NCBI RefSeq assembly: GCF_030813695.1
Contig: NZ_JAUSVA010000002.1
Location: 7,215,501-7,279,500 of the forward strand
Length of the DNA stretch: 64,000 nucleotides
Source of the DNA: Kitasatospora herbaricolor
GTDB lineage: Bacteria > Actinomycetota > Actinomycetes > Streptomycetales > Streptomycetaceae
Direction of reading: 5' to 3'
In this document: one piece after another, positions 23,807 through 32,574 of the stretch
How the letters are laid out: every line of letters begins with the position of its first letter
Numbering within the stretch: the stretch's first letter is position 1
Notes under the pieces: generated by a model
Told to the model about the DNA's origin: nothing
Databases searched by the model: none
What the model saw: only the letters and a program-made list of their open reading frames with translations
Made by a program: the position numbers and the translations under genes

Positions 23807-25948
23807 ATGTCCTCCCTCCTCGGCCGCCTCGGCGGCGCCGCGGCGGCCAGACCGTGGCGCACCCTGGTCGCCTGGCTGCTGCTCCTCACCGCGGCCTTCG
23901 CGCTCGCGCTCACCGTCGGCGGCACACCGCGCGACTCGTACCGGGTGCCCGGCACCCCCTCGCAGGCCGGCGCCGACCTGCTGGCCGAGCGCTTCCCCGA
24001 GATGTCCGGCGCCGGGGCCCGGGTGGTCGTGCACGACCGCGACGGCGCCCGGGTTCCCGACGCCGTGCTGGGCGAGCTGACCGGCCGGCTGACCGGGCTG
24101 CGCGGCACCCCGATCGTGGCGCCGCCGGTGTTCTCGCAGTCCGGCGACACGGCGCTGATCGCCCTCACCTACCGGATACCCGTCACCTCCTTCGAGGGTT
24201 CCGAGGGTCTGGACGCGCTGCGCGCGGCCGCCGAGCCGGTCGAACGCAGCGGGCTGCAGGTCGAGTTCGGCGGCCAGCTGCCGGAGAACTTCTCGGCCCC
24301 CTCGGGCACCGCCGAGGCGATCGGCATCGTCGCGGCGCTGATCATCCTGGTGCTCGCGCTCGGCACCGTGGTCTCGGCGGGCCTGCCGCTGATCGTCGCG
24401 CTGGCCGGCCTGGGCCTGGGCAGCGCGCTGGTGTACCTGCTCGCCGCGGTCACCGACATCAGCGCCACCGCGCCCACCGTCGCCACCATGGTCGGCCTCG
24501 GGGTCGGCATCGACTACGCGTTGCTGCTGGTCAGCCGCCATGTCGAGGGCCTGCGCAAGGGGCTGACACCGCAGCGGGCCGCAGCCGAGGCGACCGCCAC
24601 GGCCGGCTCCTCGGTGGTGGTGGCCGGCTCCACCGTCCTGGTCTCGCTGCTGGGCCTGAAGCTCGCCGGCCTGGCCACCTACTCCTCCTTCGGCTACGCG
24701 ACCTTCGTGGTGGTCGGCGCGGTGATGCTGGCCTCGCTCACCCTCGTCCCGGCGCTCTGCTCGCTGGCCGGGCCGCGGCTGCTGCGCCGGGCCGAGCGGC
24801 GCGGGGCCGGGAAGCCCGCCGCCGGGCCGGCCGGCCCGACCCGCACCGAGCGCTGGGCCCGGCTGATCGGCCGCCGGCCGGTGGCCGCGGCGCTGACCTC
24901 GCTGGTGGTGATGCTGGCGCTGGCGGCGCCGATGCTGGCGATGCGCACCTGGCCGCAGGACGCCGGCATCCAGGCGGAGTCCAACACCACCCGCAAGGCG
25001 TACGACCTGGTGACCGCCGGGTACGGGCCGGGGGCGAACGGACCGCTGCTGGTCACGGTCGACCTGCGCAAGGTGGCCGCCGCCGAACTCCCGGCGATCG
25101 CGGCCCGGTTGCAGGCCGACCCGGGTGTCGCCGCGGTGGCCCCGGCGCTGCTGAACGGTGCGGGGGACGCGGCCGTGGTCGCCGTCCAGCCGCGGACCGG
25201 CCCTCAGGACACCGAGACCCGGCACCTGCTGGACCGGATGCGCGCCGGCCTGCTGCCGCAGGGCGCCGAGGTGACCGGTGTGGTGGCGGTCTTCGCCGAC
25301 ATCTCGGACCGGCTGGCGTCCCGGCTCTGGGTGGTGGTCCCGTTCGTGGTGGCGCTGTCCCTGATCCTGCTGACCCTGCTCTTCCGGGCGCCGGTGATCG
25401 CGCTGAAGGCGGCCGCGATGAACCTGCTCTCGGTGGCCGCCGCGTACGGCGTGATGACGGCGGTCTTCCAGACCGACGCGGGGGCCGGGCTGCTCGGCCT
25501 GCCGCACTCGGTGCCGGTGTCCTCCTGGGTGCCGATCCTGATGTTCACGGTGCTGTTCGGCCTCTCGATGGACTACGAGGTCTTCCTGCTGTCCCGGGTC
25601 CGCGAGGACTGGCTGGCCACCGGGGACGCCCGCGGCAGCGTGGAGCGCGGGCTCTCCGCGACCGGCCGGGTGATCAGCAGCGCGGCGGCGATCATGGTGG
25701 CGGTCTTCATCGGGTTCGCGATCGACCCGGACGTGACCGTCAAGATGATGGGGGTCGGCATGGCGGCCGCCGTCCTGGTGGACGCGACGATCGTCCGGCT
25801 GGTCCTCGTCCCGGCCACGATGACCCTGCTCGGCCGCGCCAACTGGTGGCTGCCGGCCTGGCTGGACCGCCTGCTGCCCGAGCTGAGGATCGAGCACGGG
25901 GACGGTCCGGCGCCCGCCGCCAGGGAGCGCGAGCGGGTCGGTGTCTGA
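23807..25948 (+). CDS. MMPL-family RND exporter
   Basis: The 713-residue inner-membrane protein belongs to the MmpL/ActII-3-type transporters. It has the two-fold RND layout: a first helix (about 22-42), a large outer loop, five helices with TMVGLGVGIDYALLLVSRH (GxxxDY motif, proton relay) near 230-247, then a second half with SWVPILMFTVLFGLSMDYEVFLLSRVRE near 570-600. These pumps export lipids or small hydrophobic compounds. ATG 23807 is the start; 28 codons upstream are also open but poor. It lies 243 bp after the SARP-type regulator and behind a SARP-like operator, suggesting regulated export. Confidence 0.9.
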   Translation: MSSLLGRLGGAAAARPWRTLVAWLLLLTAAFALALTVGGTPRDSYRVPGTPSQAGADLLAERFPEMSGAGARVVVHDRDGARVPDAVLGELTGRLTGLRGTPIVAPPVFSQSGDTALIALTYRIPVTSFEGSEGLDALRAAAEPVERSGLQVEFGGQLPENFSAPSGTAEAIGIVAALIILVLALGTVVSAGLPLIVALAGLGLGSALVYLLAAVTDISATAPTVATMVGLGVGIDYALLLVSRHVEGLRKGLTPQRAAAEATATAGSSVVVAGSTVLVSLLGLKLAGLATYSSFGYATFVVVGAVMLASLTLVPALCSLAGPRLLRRAERRGAGKPAAGPAGPTRTERWARLIGRRPVAAALTSLVVMLALAAPMLAMRTWPQDAGIQAESNTTRKAYDLVTAGYGPGANGPLLVTVDLRKVAAAELPAIAARLQADPGVAAVAPALLNGAGDAAVVAVQPRTGPQDTETRHLLDRMRAGLLPQGAEVTGVVAVFADISDRLASRLWVVVPFVVALSLILLTLLFRAPVIALKAAAMNLLSVAAAYGVMTAVFQTDAGAGLLGLPHSVPVSSWVPILMFTVLFGLSMDYEVFLLSRVREDWLATGDARGSVERGLSATGRVISSAAAIMVAVFIGFAIDPDVTVKMMGVGMAAAVLVDATIVRLVLVPATMTLLGRANWWLPAWLDRLLPELRIEHGDGPAPAARERERVGV

Positions 25949-26099
25949 GTCCCGCCCGTCCGTGCCGTCCGACGGCGTGACGCCCGGCGCCGTCCGGCCG
26001 CTCCGGCCGGTCTGACCGCGCCGCCTGTTCGGCCCGAGGGGGTCGCCGGCCCTTGGCCGGCGGCCCCCTCCGCGTCGCCGGGAGCGGGAGGGTGGATTC

Positions 26100-26119
26100 T
26101 GTACCTACTGGTATGTACA
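26100..26119 (+). promoter_or_regulatory. Probable autoregulatory operator of the TetR gene
   Basis: TGTAC (26100-26104) and GTACA (26115-26119) flank a 10-base centre just before the TetR start codon, a usual place for a TetR operator. Confidence 0.5.
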
Positions 26120-26127
26120 GTGAAGCC

Positions 26128-26703
26128 ATGGCAACCCAGGACCGGCTGATCGAGAGCACCCAGGAACTCCTCTGGGAACGCGGCTACGTCGGCACCAGCC
26201 CCAAGGCGATCCAGCAGCGGGCCGGCGTCGGGCAGGGCAGCATGTACCACCACTTCGACGGCAAGCCCGACCTCGCGGCCGCCGCGCTGCGGCGCAGCGC
26301 CGAGGAGATGCGCGCCGTCGCCGAGGAGCGGCTGGCCGGGCCCGGCACCGCCTACCAGCGGATCGAGGCGTACCTGCTGCGCGAGCGCGAGGTGCTGCGC
26401 GGCTGCCGGATCGGCCGGATGGCGCAGGACCCGGAGGTGGTCGCCGACCCGCGGCTGCGGGCCCCCGTCGAGGAGACCTTCGACTGGCTGCGCGGCCGGA
26501 TCGCCGAGGTGATCGCCGAGGGCCGGGCGGCCGGCGAGTTCGCCCCCGGGGCCGACCCGGCGGACACCGCGGCCGCCGTGGTCGCGGTCGTCCAGGGCGG
26601 CTACGTGCTGGCCCGGGCCGCCGACAGCGTGGAGCCGTTCCGGCAGGCCGTACGCGGAGCCCTCGGTCTGCTCGCCGGCCTGAACACCCGGGCCGGCGCC
26701 TGA
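26128..26703 (+). CDS. TetR/AcrR-family regulator
   Basis: The 191-residue protein has the TetR helix-turn-helix at about 1-50 (LIESTQELLWERGYVGTSPKAIQQRAGVGQGSMYHHF, recognition helix SMYHHFDGK) and a TetR_C-type ligand domain. It starts at ATG 26128; an in-frame ATG at 26113 lies within the operator. The next genes (26794-28747) run in the same direction 90 bp later and are the likely targets, with the ligand probably a substrate of their enzymes. Confidence 0.88.
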   Translation: MATQDRLIESTQELLWERGYVGTSPKAIQQRAGVGQGSMYHHFDGKPDLAAAALRRSAEEMRAVAEERLAGPGTAYQRIEAYLLREREVLRGCRIGRMAQDPEVVADPRLRAPVEETFDWLRGRIAEVIAEGRAAGEFAPGADPADTAAAVVAVVQGGYVLARAADSVEPFRQAVRGALGLLAGLNTRAGA

Positions 26704-26793
26704 GCCGCCGGTCCGTCGCGCCCCGGTCGGCGCCTGAGCCGCCGGCCCGTCGCACCCCCGCAGGCCAGCACCCTCCCGACGGAGAGGACCACC

Positions 26794-27372
26794 GTGCACG
26801 CGATGCAGTACGAGATCACCCTGCCCGCCGACTACGACATGGAGATCATCCGCAAGCGGGTCGCCACCCGCGGCCACCTGATGGACGACCACCCGGGGCT
26901 CGGCCTGAAGGCCTACCTGATCCGGGAACGCGGCGACGCGAGCGGCTCACCGGTGAACCAGTACGCGCCGTTCTACCTCTGGAACACCGTCGAGGGGATG
27001 AACGGCTTCCTCTGGGGGCCCGGCTTCCGGGGCGTCGTCACCGACTTCGGCCGCCCGGTGGTCCGGCACTGGCTGGGGGCCGGGTTCCGGCCCGGCCCGG
27101 CCGTGGACGCCGTGCCGCTCAGCGCCACCCGCCGCACCGAGCGCATCCCGGAGGGCACCGACCCCGCCGAGGCGGTCGAACGGGCGTTCGCCGAACTGCC
27201 CGAGGACGAGGCGCTGCACAGCGCGGCCGTCGCCGTCGACCCCGGCCGCTGGGAGCTGCTGCGCACCGCCCTGTGGCGCGGCGGCCCGCCGGAGCGGTCC
27301 GGCACCCGGTACCAGCTGCTCCACCTGTCCCGCCCGGGACTCCACGACCTGCCGGCCGGCCGGCACTGGTGA
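26794..27372 (+). CDS. DUF4865-family protein
   Basis: The 192-residue protein begins VHAMQYEITLPADYDMEIIRKRVATRG and contains LKAYLIRERG, NQYAPFYLWNTVEGMNGFLWG and FGRPVVRHW, the conserved blocks of DUF4865. No function is known to me; the family looks like a dimeric alpha-beta barrel (monooxygenase- or EthD-like), which is an inference. GTG 26794 follows GGAGAGGA; ATG 26803 is an alternative. It is the first gene of a three-gene operon with a CMD-like protein and a phosphotriesterase-like enzyme. Confidence 0.8.
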   Translation: MHAMQYEITLPADYDMEIIRKRVATRGHLMDDHPGLGLKAYLIRERGDASGSPVNQYAPFYLWNTVEGMNGFLWGPGFRGVVTDFGRPVVRHWLGAGFRPGPAVDAVPLSATRRTERIPEGTDPAEAVERAFAELPEDEALHSAAVAVDPGRWELLRTALWRGGPPERSGTRYQLLHLSRPGLHDLPAGRHW

Positions 27373-27386
27373 AAGGACCTGACCCG

Positions 27387-27806
27387 ATGGCACTGCCCGA
27401 CCTCACCCCCGCCCCGCCCGACCGCGAGGCCGGCTACCGGCTGCTGGACGAGCTGGCCGGCCAGGAGACCCAGGACACGACCCTGCGCGGCCTGGACGAG
27501 CTGGCGCCCGGCTTTCCGGACTGGATCGTCACCAGTCTCTTCGGCGGCACCTACCAGCGCCCCGGCCTCGAACTGCGGGACCGCCAGCTGGTCAACCTCG
27601 CCGCGCTGGCCACCCTCGGCGGGGTGGAGCCGCAGCTCGCCGACCACGTCCGCAACAGCCTGCGGATCGGGCTGACCCGGGAGCAGGTCGTCGAAGTGAT
27701 GGTCCACCTGGCGCCGTACGTCGGGGTGCCCAAGGCGCTGGCCGGCCTGCGGGTGGTCGCCGCCACCCTCGCGGAAGAGGTGCCGGACGCCGGGGCCGGC
27801 GCGTGA
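27387..27806 (+). CDS. Carboxymuconolactone decarboxylase-family protein
   Basis: The 139-residue protein has the CMD/AhpD fold (LRDRQLVNLAALATLGGVEPQLADHVRNSLRIGLTREQVVEVMVHLAPYVGVPKAL). It has no CxxC motif, so it is not an AhpD-type peroxidase; it fits the gamma-carboxymuconolactone decarboxylase group with His in DHVRNSL and VMVHLA. ATG 27387 lies 14 bp after DUF4865. Its stop overlaps the next start by GTGA, showing a tight operon. Confidence 0.88.
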   Translation: MALPDLTPAPPDREAGYRLLDELAGQETQDTTLRGLDELAPGFPDWIVTSLFGGTYQRPGLELRDRQLVNLAALATLGGVEPQLADHVRNSLRIGLTREQVVEVMVHLAPYVGVPKALAGLRVVAATLAEEVPDAGAGA

Positions 27807-28747
27807 GCGCCGTCCGCACCGTGCTCGGGGACGTCGACCCGGCGCTGCTCGGCGTCTGCGACGCCCACGACCACCTCTTCCTCGCCTCCCCCCGGCTGCC
27901 CGGCCAGGAACTGGACGACCCGGAGGCGGCCGGGGTCGAACTGCGGGCCTTCGCCGCCGCCGGCGGCCGGGCCCTGGTGCAGTGGACGCCGTACGGGATG
28001 GGCCGCGGCGGCGACCGGCTCGCCGGTCTCTCCCGCGCCAGCGGCGTCCACCTGGTCGCGGCCACAGGCCTGCACCAGGACGTGCACTACGACCCGGCCG
28101 TGCTGCGGGGACTGTCCGGGCCCGGCGCCCTGGCCCGGCTGTTCGTCGAGGAGCTGACGACGGGTCTGCGCGAGGACGGCGCCCGGCCGGGCGGGGAGCC
28201 GGCGGGGGAGCCGTCCGGCGTGCGGGCCGGCCTGGTCAAGGTGGCCGGCGGGTTCCACGGCCTGGACGGGCACGCCCGCCGGGTGATGACGGCCGCCGCC
28301 GAGGCCCACCACGCCACCGGTGCGCCGATCGGCGTGCACCACGAGCTCGGCACCGGCGCCCCCGACGTGCTGGACCTGCTGGTCGACGGCCTCGGCGTGC
28401 CGCCCGAGCGGGTGATCCTCGGACACCTCAACCGGTTCCCCGACCTGCGGCTGCACCGGCAGGTGGCGGAGTCGGGCGCCTTCATCGCGCTCGACGGCCC
28501 GTCCCGGGCCAACCACGCCACCGACCACCACCTCTTCGACACCCTGGCCGCCCTGGTCGAGGCGGGCCACGCCGGTCAGCTGCTGCTCGGCGGTGACACC
28601 ACCACCCGGGCGGCCCGGGGGGCGCCCGGCCTGTCCTTCCTGGTCGGCGGCCTGGCGGCCCGGATCACCCGGGAGTTCGGCGCGGATCTGGCCGGGCTGC
28701 TGCTGGTGGCCAACCCGGCCCGGGCCTTCGCGGCCGACTGGGCCTGA
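27803..28747 (+). CDS. Phosphotriesterase-family metal-dependent hydrolase
   Basis: The 314-residue TIM-barrel hydrolase carries the PTE-family metal ligands in order: DAHDHLF (HxH, residues about 21-27), the bridging Lys in LVKVAGG (about 146), HHELG (about 180), GHLNRF (about 211) and the Asp in LGGDTTTR (about 266). This family contains lactonases and esterases as well as true phosphotriesterases. The three-gene context suggests breakdown of a cyclic or lactone intermediate. The substrate is unknown. Confidence 0.85.
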   Translation: MSAVRTVLGDVDPALLGVCDAHDHLFLASPRLPGQELDDPEAAGVELRAFAAAGGRALVQWTPYGMGRGGDRLAGLSRASGVHLVAATGLHQDVHYDPAVLRGLSGPGALARLFVEELTTGLREDGARPGGEPAGEPSGVRAGLVKVAGGFHGLDGHARRVMTAAAEAHHATGAPIGVHHELGTGAPDVLDLLVDGLGVPPERVILGHLNRFPDLRLHRQVAESGAFIALDGPSRANHATDHHLFDTLAALVEAGHAGQLLLGGDTTTRAARGAPGLSFLVGGLAARITREFGADLAGLLLVANPARAFAADWA

Positions 28748-28769
28748 CGGGCCGCCGGCCGGCGCCCCC

Positions 28770-29585
28770 TCAGGGGCCGGCGGGCCGCGGGGCCTTCACC
28801 CCGTGGACGGCGGTGTACTCGGCCGCCAGCCAGGGCCCGAGGTCCTCGATCAGTACGGCGAGCGCGGCTCGGTCGGCCGAGGGGCGGCGGCCGAGGTCGG
28901 CGGCCAGCCGCAGGTGCCCGGCGCGCTCGGGGTAGTAGCGGCCGAACACCTCCGCGGAGGTGTCGAGATCGCTGGTCCAGCCGCCCCAGCGCGGCATCAC
29001 CAGGGTGAGGCCGGTGCGTACCGTGCGGCGGCCGACGGCCCTGGCGAGCGCCCGGACCTCGGCGTCGGTGCGGGCGGCGGCCAGCCGCTCGCGCCAGCGG
29101 GGGAGGAGGCCGCCCAGGTCGCCGTTGGTCTCCCGGGCGAGCAGCGAGGTCGGGCGGTAGCGCGGCAGCCGGGCGGCGAGGTCCTCGCCCAGCAGCGGGG
29201 TGCAGAGGCAGGCGACGAACCAGCCGAGGTCGTGGCGTTCGCGTTCGCCGAGCAGGGTGTCCACGTCGAGGAGCAGGATCCCGGCGCCGTCGATCACGGG
29301 GTGGGCGGCGTCCAGTCCGGCCTCCAGAACCGCGGCGTCGGCCCGGTCGGCGGCGGTGGGGGGCCGGCGCAGGGCGAGCAGCAGGTCGAGGTCGGAGACC
29401 CCGGGGGTGGCGGTGCCGCGCGGGACGCTGCCGTAGAGGTAGGCGCTGTGCAGCCGCTCCGGGCCGAACAGCGCCGTGACGCGGGCCCGGGAGTCGGCCA
29501 CCACCGCAGCGAAGGCGGGCGGCACCCGGTCGAGGGCGCCCTCGCGGGCGATGCAGCCGTCCTGGTCGAGTCCTGGAGCAGTCAT
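28770..29585 (-). CDS. Nucleotidyltransferase-domain protein (AadA-like)
   Basis: The 271-residue protein has a nucleotidyltransferase fold at its N-terminus (YLYGSVPRG, then SDLDLLLAL: the GS and DxD metal-binding motifs at about 48-68) and a helical C-terminal domain. Related proteins include aminoglycoside adenylyltransferases, but similarity alone does not show resistance. I start it at ATG 29585 behind AGGGTGAGG; GTG 29594 is an alternative. It converges on the phosphotriesterase-like gene. Confidence 0.8.
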   Translation of the reverse strand: MTAPGLDQDGCIAREGALDRVPPAFAAVVADSRARVTALFGPERLHSAYLYGSVPRGTATPGVSDLDLLLALRRPPTAADRADAAVLEAGLDAAHPVIDGAGILLLDVDTLLGERERHDLGWFVACLCTPLLGEDLAARLPRYRPTSLLARETNGDLGGLLPRWRERLAAARTDAEVRALARAVGRRTVRTGLTLVMPRWGGWTSDLDTSAEVFGRYYPERAGHLRLAADLGRRPSADRAALAVLIEDLGPWLAAEYTAVHGVKAPRPAGP

Positions 29586-29685
29586 GCCCCTCACCCTGCC
29601 GGGCCCGGGCGGCCTCGCGCCAACGGGTTTCCGCTACGCCCGGCCGGCCGGCGCCGTCCCTGCGGGGGAGGCCCGCAGCCGCAGG

Positions 29686-30360
29686 TCACGCCTTCGTCGC
29701 GTACCGGGCCAGCACCAGGTCCACGCCGGAACCGATGATCCGCGCCAGTTCGTCCTCGGAGGTCTCGGCGTCGGCCCGGAAGGTGTGGACGAGCTGCGGC
29801 ACGCCGACGGTGGCGGCCACGAACTGCTGGACGGCGAGCGCCGGGTCGGGGGCGTCGAGTTCGCCGCGCGCGCGGAGTTCGGTGAACGCGGTGATCAGCG
29901 GCTCGTTGTACATGTCGAAGGTGACCCGGTACCAGAGCTGGCCGAGCTGCGGGAACCGGTCGATCTCCCCGATGACCAGCCGGCGCAGCGACATGATGTC
30001 GGGCCGGAGCAGGATGTGCGCCCAGTCGACGGCGAGGTCGATCAGCGCGGTGCGCAGGTCCGGGGCGTCGGCGATGCCGGCGGCGCCGCACTCCAGACGG
30101 GCGTAGGTCTGCGGCAGTATCCCGCCGACGACGGCGAGGAAGAGCCGCTCCTTGTTGCCGAAGTGCTTGTAGATGGTGGCCTTGGAGACCCCGGAGCGGT
30201 TGGTGATGGCGTCCATCGAGGCGGCCGAGTAGCCCTCGCGGAGGAACTCCACCAAGGCGGCGTCGATGATCGCCTGCCGCTTGCGCTGCGACACGTCGAC
30301 GGGGGCCGGGATGACGGGGATCCCGTACTCGTCCAGCGGGCCCGCGGGCTCGACTCCCAT
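29686..30360 (-). CDS. TetR/AcrR-family repressor divergent from FMN reductase
   Basis: The 224-residue protein has a TetR DNA-binding domain at about 25-75 (QRKRQAIIDAALVEFLREGYSAASMDAITNRSGVSKATIYKHFGNKERLF) after a short Pro-rich lead, and a TetR_C-type dimer/ligand domain behind it. It is transcribed away from the FMN reductase gene; two palindromic sites in the 175-bp space between them are its likely operators. It probably represses both genes. Confidence 0.88.
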   Translation of the reverse strand: MGVEPAGPLDEYGIPVIPAPVDVSQRKRQAIIDAALVEFLREGYSAASMDAITNRSGVSKATIYKHFGNKERLFLAVVGGILPQTYARLECGAAGIADAPDLRTALIDLAVDWAHILLRPDIMSLRRLVIGEIDRFPQLGQLWYRVTFDMYNEPLITAFTELRARGELDAPDPALAVQQFVAATVGVPQLVHTFRADAETSEDELARIIGSGVDLVLARYATKA

Positions 30361-30428
30361 GGTGGTACTTCCTCTGTGTCCGCAGGTGGGGGAGGGGACA
30401 GACTACACGAATCGACCTCCTGACCATA

Positions 30429-30470
30429 CTGAACCGTACGGTTGACTGTACTGAACCGAGTGGTTTAGTT
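30429..30470 (+). promoter_or_regulatory. Promoter with two TetR-type operators in front of the FMN reductase
   Basis: A good promoter, TTGACT (30442-30447), 17-bp spacer, TTAGTT (30465-30470), is covered by two similar palindromes: AACCGTACGGTT (30432-30443, perfect) and AACCGAGTGGTT (30454-30465). Both sit in an ACTGAACCG context and are 22 bp apart, two turns of the helix, so two repressor dimers could bind on the same face. Confidence 0.7.
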
Positions 30471-30535
30471 TTCTCCGTGTCGAGGCCGATCCGCCCACGG
30501 ACCGGCCGTCCAGAGGTTTCTGAAGGAGCATCACC

Positions 30536-31123
30536 ATGAGCGTCTCCAAGGTCTTCGCCATCTCCGGCTCGCTCCGCGCCGGCTCGCACAACACCCACCT
30601 GCTGCGCGCCGCCCAGAAGTTCACCCCGGGCGACATGGAGATCGAGATCTTCGACGGCCTGCGCGAGATCCCCCCGTACGACCGTGACCTGGACACCCCC
30701 GAGGCGCGCCCGGCCGTCGTCAACGAGCTGCGCCGCCGGGTGCACGAGGCCGACGGCCTGCTGATCGCCACCCCGGAGTACAACTACTCCGTTCCCGGCG
30801 TGCTCAAGAACGCGATCGACTGGCTCAGCACCGACTGGAGCGGCACCGAGGGCCGTCCGCTGTCCCGCAAGCCGGCCGCCATCGTCGGCGCCGCGCCCGC
30901 CAACTTCGGCTCGGTCCGCGCCCAGCTGGCCCTGCGCCAGGTGCTCGCCGGGACGGACACCGACGTCGTGGTCAAGCCCGAGGTGCTGGTCTTCCGCTCG
31001 CACGAGCGCTTCGACGAGGAGGGCAACCTCACGGACGAGCTCTCCGTCTCGCTCCTGCAGGACGTGCTGACCGCCCTGCAGGGCAAGATCGACGCGGACC
31101 GGGCCCGCCGCCTGGCCGTCTGA
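30536..31123 (+). CDS. NAD(P)H-dependent FMN reductase / NADPH quinone reductase-like flavoprotein
   Basis: The 195-residue flavodoxin-fold enzyme has the FMN phosphate loop ISGSLRAGSHNTHLL and the conserved PEYNYSVPGVLKNAIDWLS, as in ChrR/YieF-like FMN reductases. It reduces flavin, quinones or related electrophiles with NAD(P)H. ATG 30536 follows AAGGAG. It is probably controlled by the divergent TetR protein, which suggests a defence role against electrophiles; it could also supply FMNH2 to the flavin monooxygenases in the window. Confidence 0.9.
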   Translation: MSVSKVFAISGSLRAGSHNTHLLRAAQKFTPGDMEIEIFDGLREIPPYDRDLDTPEARPAVVNELRRRVHEADGLLIATPEYNYSVPGVLKNAIDWLSTDWSGTEGRPLSRKPAAIVGAAPANFGSVRAQLALRQVLAGTDTDVVVKPEVLVFRSHERFDEEGNLTDELSVSLLQDVLTALQGKIDADRARRLAV

Positions 31124-31239
31124 TCCCGGCGCCGGGCCGCCCGCCCGGCTGCCCCCCCTGCCGGGCTTCCCCCCCCGGCCGGGCCCGCACGACCCACCTT
31201 CCCCGCACGACGCCTTCCCCGCCCGACCCGTCCCGCCCC

Positions 31240-31274
31240 GTGCCGCCCGGCCGCCGTCATCGGCCGGGCGGCAC
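31240..31274 (+). terminator. Strong hairpin between FMN reductase and esterase genes
   Basis: GTGCCGCCCGGCCG (31240-31253) and CGGCCGGGCGGCAC (31261-31274) form a perfect 14-bp stem with a 7-base loop; no T-run. Confidence 0.65.
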
Positions 31275-31419
31275 AGTGCGCCACCTGCGGGTTCCTCCCC
31301 GGCCGGGGGATAAACTCGATCATCGTGCCCGGCCCGGTCGGGCCGGCCCGTGGAACCGGGCCGGCCCCGGGGGTGTCGTAGGGGCGGGGGCGCGCATTCG
31401 ATCGGGGAGCAAGTAGGAC

Positions 31420-32559
31420 ATGGGCCTGACGAGCCACAAGGTACTGGCACTGACCGTGCTGTTCGCCGTCCTGGTGACGGCCGGGACGGTCCGGATCTGG
31501 CCGAGATTCGCCCGGCCCACCTGGACGGCCGTGCTCGGCCGGATCGGGACGATCATGGCGACCCAGCTCGCCCTGCTGGCGGTGATCGGCCTGCTCGCCA
31601 ACAACTACTTCGCCTTCTACAGCAGCTGGGACGACCTGCTGGGTTCGGGGGACGACGGCCCGGTCGAGATTCGGACGAAGCTGGACGCCGGCCACGGCGA
31701 CCGGGTGGAGCCGCTCGGGCGGGTCCCGGTCAAGGGCGGCGGGGCGGTCGGCCGCGAGCCCGGGCAGGCCGGGGAGATCCAGCAGGTGCGGATCCCGGGC
31801 GCCACCACCGGGCTCAGCACCGAGGGCTACGTCTACCTGCCGCCGCAGTACTTCCGGCCGGAGTACGCGCACCGGACGTTCCCGGTCGTGATCGTCACCA
31901 CCGGCTTCCCCGGGGACGCCAGGAACCTGGTGACCAGGCTCAACTACCCCGGGGCCGCGCTCCGGCTGCTGCAGAGCGGCCGGATGCAGCCGACCGTGCT
32001 GGTGATGATGCGCCCGTCGCCGGCGATGCCCGCGGACACCGAGTGCGAGGACGTCCCGGGCGGCCCGCAGTCCGACCGGTACTTCACCGAGGACGTCCCC
32101 CGGGCCGTGCGCGGCAGCTACCGGGTCTCCGCCGACCCGCAGGCCTGGGGCCTGATGGGCAACTCCACCGGTGGCTACTGCTCCCTGAAGCTGGCCATGC
32201 GCCACCCGGACGTGTTCCCGACGGCGGTCTCGCTCTCCGGCTACTACCGCGCCGCCGAGGACGCCACCACCGGCGACCTCTTCCGGGGCAGCCCGCAGCG
32301 CCGGGACGACGCCGACCTGATCCGGCGGCTGAACCACCCGCCGCACCCGAAGATCGCCGTGCTGCTGGCCGGAACCCGCGAGGGGGACGGCGACTACCGT
32401 CGCCAGACGGAGGAGTTCGCGGCCGCCGTCCGGGCCCCGATGAAGGTGTCGTCCAGCATGCTGAAGAGCGGCGGGCACAACTTCCAGACCTGGGAGCGGC
32501 TGCTGCCCTCCTCGCTGGAGTGGCTCTCCCGGCAGCTGAAGGTCCCGGCCGGGACGTGA
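31420..32559 (+). CDS. Membrane-anchored alpha/beta-hydrolase esterase (antigen 85/esterase D-like)
   Basis: The 379-residue protein has two N-terminal membrane helices (about 8-25 and 43-64) and then an outward-facing esterase domain. The nucleophile elbow is GNSTGGYCSL, the acid probably lies in LLAGTREGDGDY and the catalytic His is in KSGGHNFQTW. This is the layout of mycolyltransferase-like (Ag85) and esterase D-family hydrolases. A cell-envelope or extracellular ester is the likely substrate; Streptomyces makes no mycolic acids, so true mycolyl transfer is not expected. Confidence 0.85.
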   Translation: MGLTSHKVLALTVLFAVLVTAGTVRIWPRFARPTWTAVLGRIGTIMATQLALLAVIGLLANNYFAFYSSWDDLLGSGDDGPVEIRTKLDAGHGDRVEPLGRVPVKGGGAVGREPGQAGEIQQVRIPGATTGLSTEGYVYLPPQYFRPEYAHRTFPVVIVTTGFPGDARNLVTRLNYPGAALRLLQSGRMQPTVLVMMRPSPAMPADTECEDVPGGPQSDRYFTEDVPRAVRGSYRVSADPQAWGLMGNSTGGYCSLKLAMRHPDVFPTAVSLSGYYRAAEDATTGDLFRGSPQRRDDADLIRRLNHPPHPKIAVLLAGTREGDGDYRRQTEEFAAAVRAPMKVSSSMLKSGGHNFQTWERLLPSSLEWLSRQLKVPAGT

Positions 32560-32574
32560 CGCGGGCCGGGCCGG

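Noticed and set aside
20264..25897. 1877-codon open frame opposite the SARP and MMPL genes
   Set aside because: Same reason: antisense to conserved domains, low-complexity Gly/Gln/Arg/Val composition, no ribosome site.
28757..28781. Hairpin between the phosphotriesterase-like and nucleotidyltransferase genes
   Set aside because: GCCGG...CCGGC and CCCC/GGGG pairing needs a two-base bulge and overlaps coding sequence, so I did not list it as a terminator.
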